From positions 248,001-312,000 of the forward strand of contig LMAJ01000001.1 in assembly GCA_001507425.1 (NCBI GenBank): 64,000 nucleotides of DNA. Direction: 5' to 3'. Below the pieces are notes generated by a model, which saw nothing but the letters and a program-made list of their open reading frames with translations, was not told the origin of the DNA and ran no database searches. This stretch comes from Flavobacteriaceae bacterium CRH (GTDB lineage Bacteria > Bacteroidota > Bacteroidia > Flavobacteriales > Flavobacteriaceae). The position numbers and the translations under genes are program-made. Positions 61,697 through 64,000 of the stretch are shown here, in pieces (position 1 is the first letter of the stretch; every line of letters begins with the position of its first letter).

Positions 61697-62431
61697 TTAA
61701 CCCTGATTGATGCTTCCTCCTGAACTTGATTTTTTTTCAATTGTTTTAGGAACTGTGTTGTAATTAATACTTCCGCCGCTTGAAGCTTCTGCTTTCAGGC
61801 TTAAAATTGGATGTACTTCTGTACTTCCTCCACTTGATACATCTGCATCAACTTCGTTTGCAAATAATTTTCCAGCTTCTATGCTTGAACCACTCGAGGC
61901 TTTTGTCTGAATTTTTAATGCTTTTCCTTGCACATTAATAACGCTTCCACTACTGGCCGTGGCTACTATGTTATCAGATTCTGCATTAACATTTATATTT
62001 GCAGCACTAGATGATTCTAACTCTATGTTTTCTCCCTGAATTGTGTTTTTGCTATTTATAGATGCTGCGCTCGAAGCATCTAGTTTTTCAATAGTTGGCA
62101 TTTTTACAATTACTTTTTTCATGGTAACATTTCTAAAAGAGCTGAATTTACATCTTACTATCAAGGTTCCGTTTTCTACTTTTGTAACAATGTCTTTTTG
62201 TAAATTGTCATCGGCTTCAACGACAACTTCATAATTGTCAGATTGTTCTATGACCAGATCAATGGCGTTGCTTACTTTTATGTTTTTAAAATCTCCCTGA
62301 ACAATTCTTTTTTCAGTAGTAACATTTCCGCTGCCTTCAATAGTATTCATGTTTAGATTACATGAGGCAAACAATAATGCGGTAATAGTCGCAATAATAA
62401 ATTTCGTAATGTGAATGATTATTTTTATCAT
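61697..62431 (-). CDS. Head-GIN domain (DUF2807) lipoprotein
   Basis: 244 residues. Lipobox in ATITALLFASCNLNM, so probably a lipoprotein. DUF2807: FKNIKVSNAIDLVIEQSDNYEVVVEADDNLQKDIV, then Ser-rich turns (ASSGSVINV, SSGGSTEVH, SSGGSINYN) typical of the beta-helix. It starts 4 bp before the stop-linked PspC gene, so the two form an operon. Confidence 0.82.
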   Translation of the reverse strand: MIKIIIHITKFIIATITALLFASCNLNMNTIEGSGNVTTEKRIVQGDFKNIKVSNAIDLVIEQSDNYEVVVEADDNLQKDIVTKVENGTLIVRCKFSSFRNVTMKKVIVKMPTIEKLDASSAASINSKNTIQGENIELESSSAANINVNAESDNIVATASSGSVINVQGKALKIQTKASSGSSIEAGKLFANEVDADVSSGGSTEVHPILSLKAEASSGGSINYNTVPKTIEKKSSSGGSINQG

Positions 62432-62434
62432 GGC

Positions 62435-64000
62435 TTAGTTAATTTTAATTATAACTCCGTTTTTATCAGTGGTTAATCTTCCTTTGGTTTTTTTTCCGTT
62501 TAATACTTCTTTTCCGTTAATTTTAATAGAAACTTCTTTTACAGTATCATTCTCAATTGTATTTACTTCAGTGTCATCGCTGTCATAATCTACATCATCA
62601 TGTTCATCTTCGTTTTCAGGACAATCAAGACATTTAATTTTTGATCCTTCTACCTGGTAGCTGTAGTTGCCACTAAAGTGTAAGTTGAAAAAATCATTTT
62701 CAGATTTGTCATAATCTTGTACCGATGCATCAGGTTTAAACAACTGTCCTTGTGGTAGATATAAATATACGTTAACTTCCTGACCTCTAAATTTATTTTT
62801 TATATCAGTTAAAAAATAATTATCTAAAACTAAATGATTACCGTTAAGCTGAATGTTATAGTTTATTTTTTCAGCCCTTTGTTTTGCATTAGTAAACGAT
62901 TTTCCCCTGGCACTTTTTTCTATTTGTAAATAAGCATTGGCTTCATCAGTTTGTAAAACATGTAAATGAACATCATTAGAATAAATTAATTGATTATTAG
63001 CAGAATCCTGAACAAATTCAAATTCTCTGTGGTGATCTAAATCTTTTGCGTAATAATCATTATATCTGAATTTTACGTAAAGGGTGTCGTTTTTACTAAT
63101 ACCAATTTCTTTTTTCTCTATTGTTTTATTATCGTATGAAATTTCAGTTGCCTGTTTAATTCCAATACTAATTGCAATGGTAATGGCAATAATCCAAATC
63201 GCTAACAAAGTATATTTTGCAATATTCCCAATAGATTTTAAGTTTGGAGATAATAATTTGAAACCTAAAATCGTAAGAAAGAAAAACGGAATCCCAACTG
63301 CAAACAACATTAATAAGCCAAATGACCAGATTGGATAATCTGTAAAGTTTTCGGCTTCAACAAAATTTTGCCACGGAAAATCAACAAAAACATTTGTTCC
63401 TAAAGTAAAAACCCCAATCAATAACATGATCAAAACACTTATTCCTGACATGATTAAAATCAGGCCTAAAAATTTAGCGAAGATTTTAAAAACCGTAATA
63501 ATAAAGTCTCCAAATGAACTACTTATTCTCTCAGCTCCCGACTTTACCTGGTTTCCCATTGCGTCATAATCTGCATTTTTAAATTTATCAGATAACGATT
63601 CAATTTCCTCACGAACTTTTTTCTCAATGTTCGAAATTGTTACCGGCTCTCCTGTCATTTCAAGTTTTTCAGATGTTGTAACCGCTTCCGGAGTTACAAC
63701 CCACAACACAAAATAAGCTAAAATTCCAGTTCCAAAACCAGCAAAAACAAATATTAAGAATACGATTTTAATCCAAACAGCGTCTATTCCAAAATAATGT
63801 CCTAAACCAGTTGCAACTCCTCCAATCATACCTTTTTCTTTATCACGGTATAATTTTTTGTGTTTTCTCGTTCCGTTATCATTAAACGATTGTTTTGGTC
63901 TGTCTTCGTCTTCAATAATGTAGTCTTCCGGTTGTCCCATAACAACAATTACCTCATCAACATCTTTCACGCCCACAACATGTTTTTCGCTTTTTTGTTT
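62435..64000 (-). CDS. PspC-domain membrane protein (N-terminus outside window)
   Basis: The frame is open to the window end: upstream of the internal GTG at 63976 it reads KQKSEKHVVGVKDVDEVI, matching the N-terminal part of flavobacterial PspC proteins, so the true start lies beyond 64000. Visible: KKLYRDKEKGMIGGVATGLGHYFGIDAVWIKIVFLI (PspC), further membrane helices, and a C-terminal soluble part with a GIN-like end (IKINGKEVLNGKKTKG). Envelope-stress function is inferred from the PspC domain. Confidence 0.85.
   Translation of the reverse strand, partial: KQKSEKHVVGVKDVDEVIVVMGQPEDYIIEDEDRPKQSFNDNGTRKHKKLYRDKEKGMIGGVATGLGHYFGIDAVWIKIVFLIFVFAGFGTGILAYFVLWVVTPEAVTTSEKLEMTGEPVTISNIEKKVREEIESLSDKFKNADYDAMGNQVKSGAERISSSFGDFIITVFKIFAKFLGLILIMSGISVLIMLLIGVFTLGTNVFVDFPWQNFVEAENFTDYPIWSFGLLMLFAVGIPFFFLTILGFKLLSPNLKSIGNIAKYTLLAIWIIAITIAISIGIKQATEISYDNKTIEKKEIGISKNDTLYVKFRYNDYYAKDLDHHREFEFVQDSANNQLIYSNDVHLHVLQTDEANAYLQIEKSARGKSFTNAKQRAEKINYNIQLNGNHLVLDNYFLTDIKNKFRGQEVNVYLYLPQGQLFKPDASVQDYDKSENDFFNLHFSGNYSYQVEGSKIKCLDCPENEDEHDDVDYDSDDTEVNTIENDTVKEVSIKINGKEVLNGKKTKGRLTTDKNGVIIKIN

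Overview
The window looks like a Flavobacterium or close Flavobacteriaceae chromosome. It is AT-rich and carries family-typical genes (head-GIN proteins, PspC, DUF2339, DUF5683, WbqC, an outer-membrane beta-barrel receptor). Promoters have the Bacteroidota TAnnTTTG -7 box. A 35-kb integrated element sits in the middle, flanked by ordinary core genome.

Core left (1-24296). Order: PaiB-like flavoprotein (cut by the window edge), GNAT acetyltransferase, murB, a group 1 glycosyltransferase, a DUF2461 protein, recF, then a divergent block of TPR protein, ribH, mutL, two rhomboid proteases and an EEP-family hydrolase. After these come a TonB-receptor-like barrel, WbqC, lepB, dapB, a DUF5683 protein, parB, parA, a DUF3999 and a DUF2339 membrane protein, and an RlpA-like protein. 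Several spacers hold perfect palindromes of 17-25 bp.

Integrated element (24297-59313). The ends are a 17-bp direct repeat exactly 35,000 bp apart. The right copy is the 3' end of an intact tRNA-Pro; the left copy is a tRNA remnant beside an orphaned terminator. A tyrosine recombinase, an excisionase-like HTH protein, a MOBP-type relaxase and a MobC-like accessory protein lie at the right end. No type IV secretion genes were seen, so it looks like an integrative mobilizable element.

The cargo is mostly defence-like. (a) 24879-31118: six co-directional genes (HEPN-like, zinc-binding, YEATS-associated three-TM, two nuclease-like, HARE-HTH nuclease). Several are separated by about 100-bp imperfect palindromes that resemble recombination sites of gene cassettes. 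(b) 31974-33778: a two-gene CBASS with a CD-NTase and a transmembrane STING effector. (c) 33889-47672: an eight-gene type I restriction-modification operon with unusual extras: a methyltransferase/target-recognition/histidine-kinase fusion, a receiver-domain partner, a GmrSD-like DUF262-HNH protein, a metallo-beta-lactamase-fold protein and a frameshifted GIY-YIG nuclease. (d) a WYL regulator directly upstream. A 27-bp element is conserved 22/27 at nearly equal distance upstream of both the CBASS genes and the restriction operon, which suggests joint control. (e) 49065-53469: an XRE repressor and a cluster of NTase-HEPN-like and small paralogous proteins.

Core right (59298-64000): tRNA-Pro, trxB, two head-GIN DUF2807 proteins and a PspC-domain protein cut by the window end.

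The strongest candidates for undescribed biology are the methyltransferase-TRD-kinase plus receiver pair inside the restriction operon, its possible co-regulation with STING-CBASS, and the palindrome-separated defence-gene array.
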